Shown here: positions 4,947 through 5,017 of the stretch, one piece after another | Position numbering within the stretch: position 1 is the first letter of the stretch | Layout: the number at the start of each line of letters is the position of its first letter | DNA from: CAYLHS01 sp964594235 | GTDB lineage: Bacteria > Actinomycetota > Acidimicrobiia > Spongiisociales > UBA4744 | Direction of reading: 5' to 3' | Assembly (NCBI GenBank): GCA_964594235.1 | Contig: CAZQMF010000088.1 | Location: forward strand, 1 to 5,017 | DNA length: 5,017 nucleotides | Program-made: the position numbers and the translations under genes | The notes under the pieces: generated by a model | Databases searched by the model: none | What the model saw: the letters and a program-made list of their open reading frames with translations, nothing else | What the model was told of the DNA's origin: nothing

Positions 4947-5017
4947 TCGGCAAGACCGCGACCGTAAGCGAGGCCCTCGGCGAGCGTCCTACCGATGACC
5001 GAAAACCCGAGACCGCC
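4940..5017 (-). CDS. possible C-terminal end of an unidentified minus-strand gene (partial)
   Basis: One minus-strand frame is open from the right edge to TGA at 4942-4940 and would encode 25 residues ending in TLAEGLAYGRGLAEN. The composition (alanine, glycine, leucine, alternating charge) looks protein-like, and a convergent gene here would share the hairpin terminator 20 bp downstream of its stop. I do not recognise the family. A second minus-strand frame is also open over this short stretch, so the call is weak; it could equally be intergenic DNA. Confidence 0.35.
   Translation of the reverse strand, partial: GGLGFSVIGRTLAEGLAYGRGLAEN

Noticed and set aside
4180..4998. 272-residue open frame on the plus strand within and beyond the PBP gene
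   Set aside because: Arg/Pro-rich translation out of frame with the transpeptidase and PASTA domains; it also reads through the terminator hairpin.
1..5017. Mobile elements, CRISPR arrays, tRNA genes, riboswitches or a multi-gene defence system
   Set aside because: No transposase, repeat-spacer array, cloverleaf or toxin-antitoxin-like pair was seen; the genes are housekeeping apart from the hydrolase.

Overview
The window looks like chromosomal DNA from a GC-rich (about 60% by eye) Gram-positive-type bacterium, most likely an actinomycete, possibly from the Acidimicrobiia or a neighbouring lineage. Three things point that way. The 16S 5' end reads GGACGAACGCTGGCGGCG. The rRNA leader carries a boxA-like element of the form TTGANAACTNAANAGNGTG, which I associate with actinobacterial rrn leaders. 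Two of the three complete genes have a TANNNT -10 box placed 6 or 7 bases from the start codon, as in the leaderless genes common in Actinobacteria. The exact lineage is inferred; only about 46 nt of 16S are visible.

Layout, left to right: (1) the first ~46 nt of a 16S rRNA gene on the minus strand, transcribed out of the left edge; (2) its leader (47-233), with a boxB-like hairpin, a boxA-like element and three further hairpins; (3) a promoter region (about 234-346) with two candidate rrn promoters, two back-to-back inverted repeats, and an oppositely directed promoter for the next gene; (4) an ABHD18/DUF2048-family alpha/beta hydrolase on the plus strand (GTG 347 to 1249); (5) tyrS on the minus strand (1233-2411), overlapping the hydrolase tail-to-tail by 17 bp; (6) a 98-bp divergent intergenic region; (7) a class A penicillin-binding protein with two PASTA domains on the plus strand (2510-4897); (8) a strong hairpin terminator touching its stop codon, then a 7-bp tandem repeat; (9) what may be the last 25 codons of a minus-strand gene cut by the right edge.

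The genes do not form one pathway. rRNA, TyrRS and the PBP are growth-linked housekeeping functions (translation and cell-wall synthesis). The hydrolase is a lipid-esterase-like enzyme of unknown bacterial role, wedged between rrn and tyrS. The most interesting points are the overlapping, oppositely facing promoters between rrn and the hydrolase, the hairpins that begin at each predicted rrn start site, a TyrRS whose HIGH signature reads TLGW, a lipobox-like N-terminus on the PBP, and the bacterial ABHD18 homologue itself. I found no mobile element, CRISPR array, tRNA or obviously novel multi-gene system.
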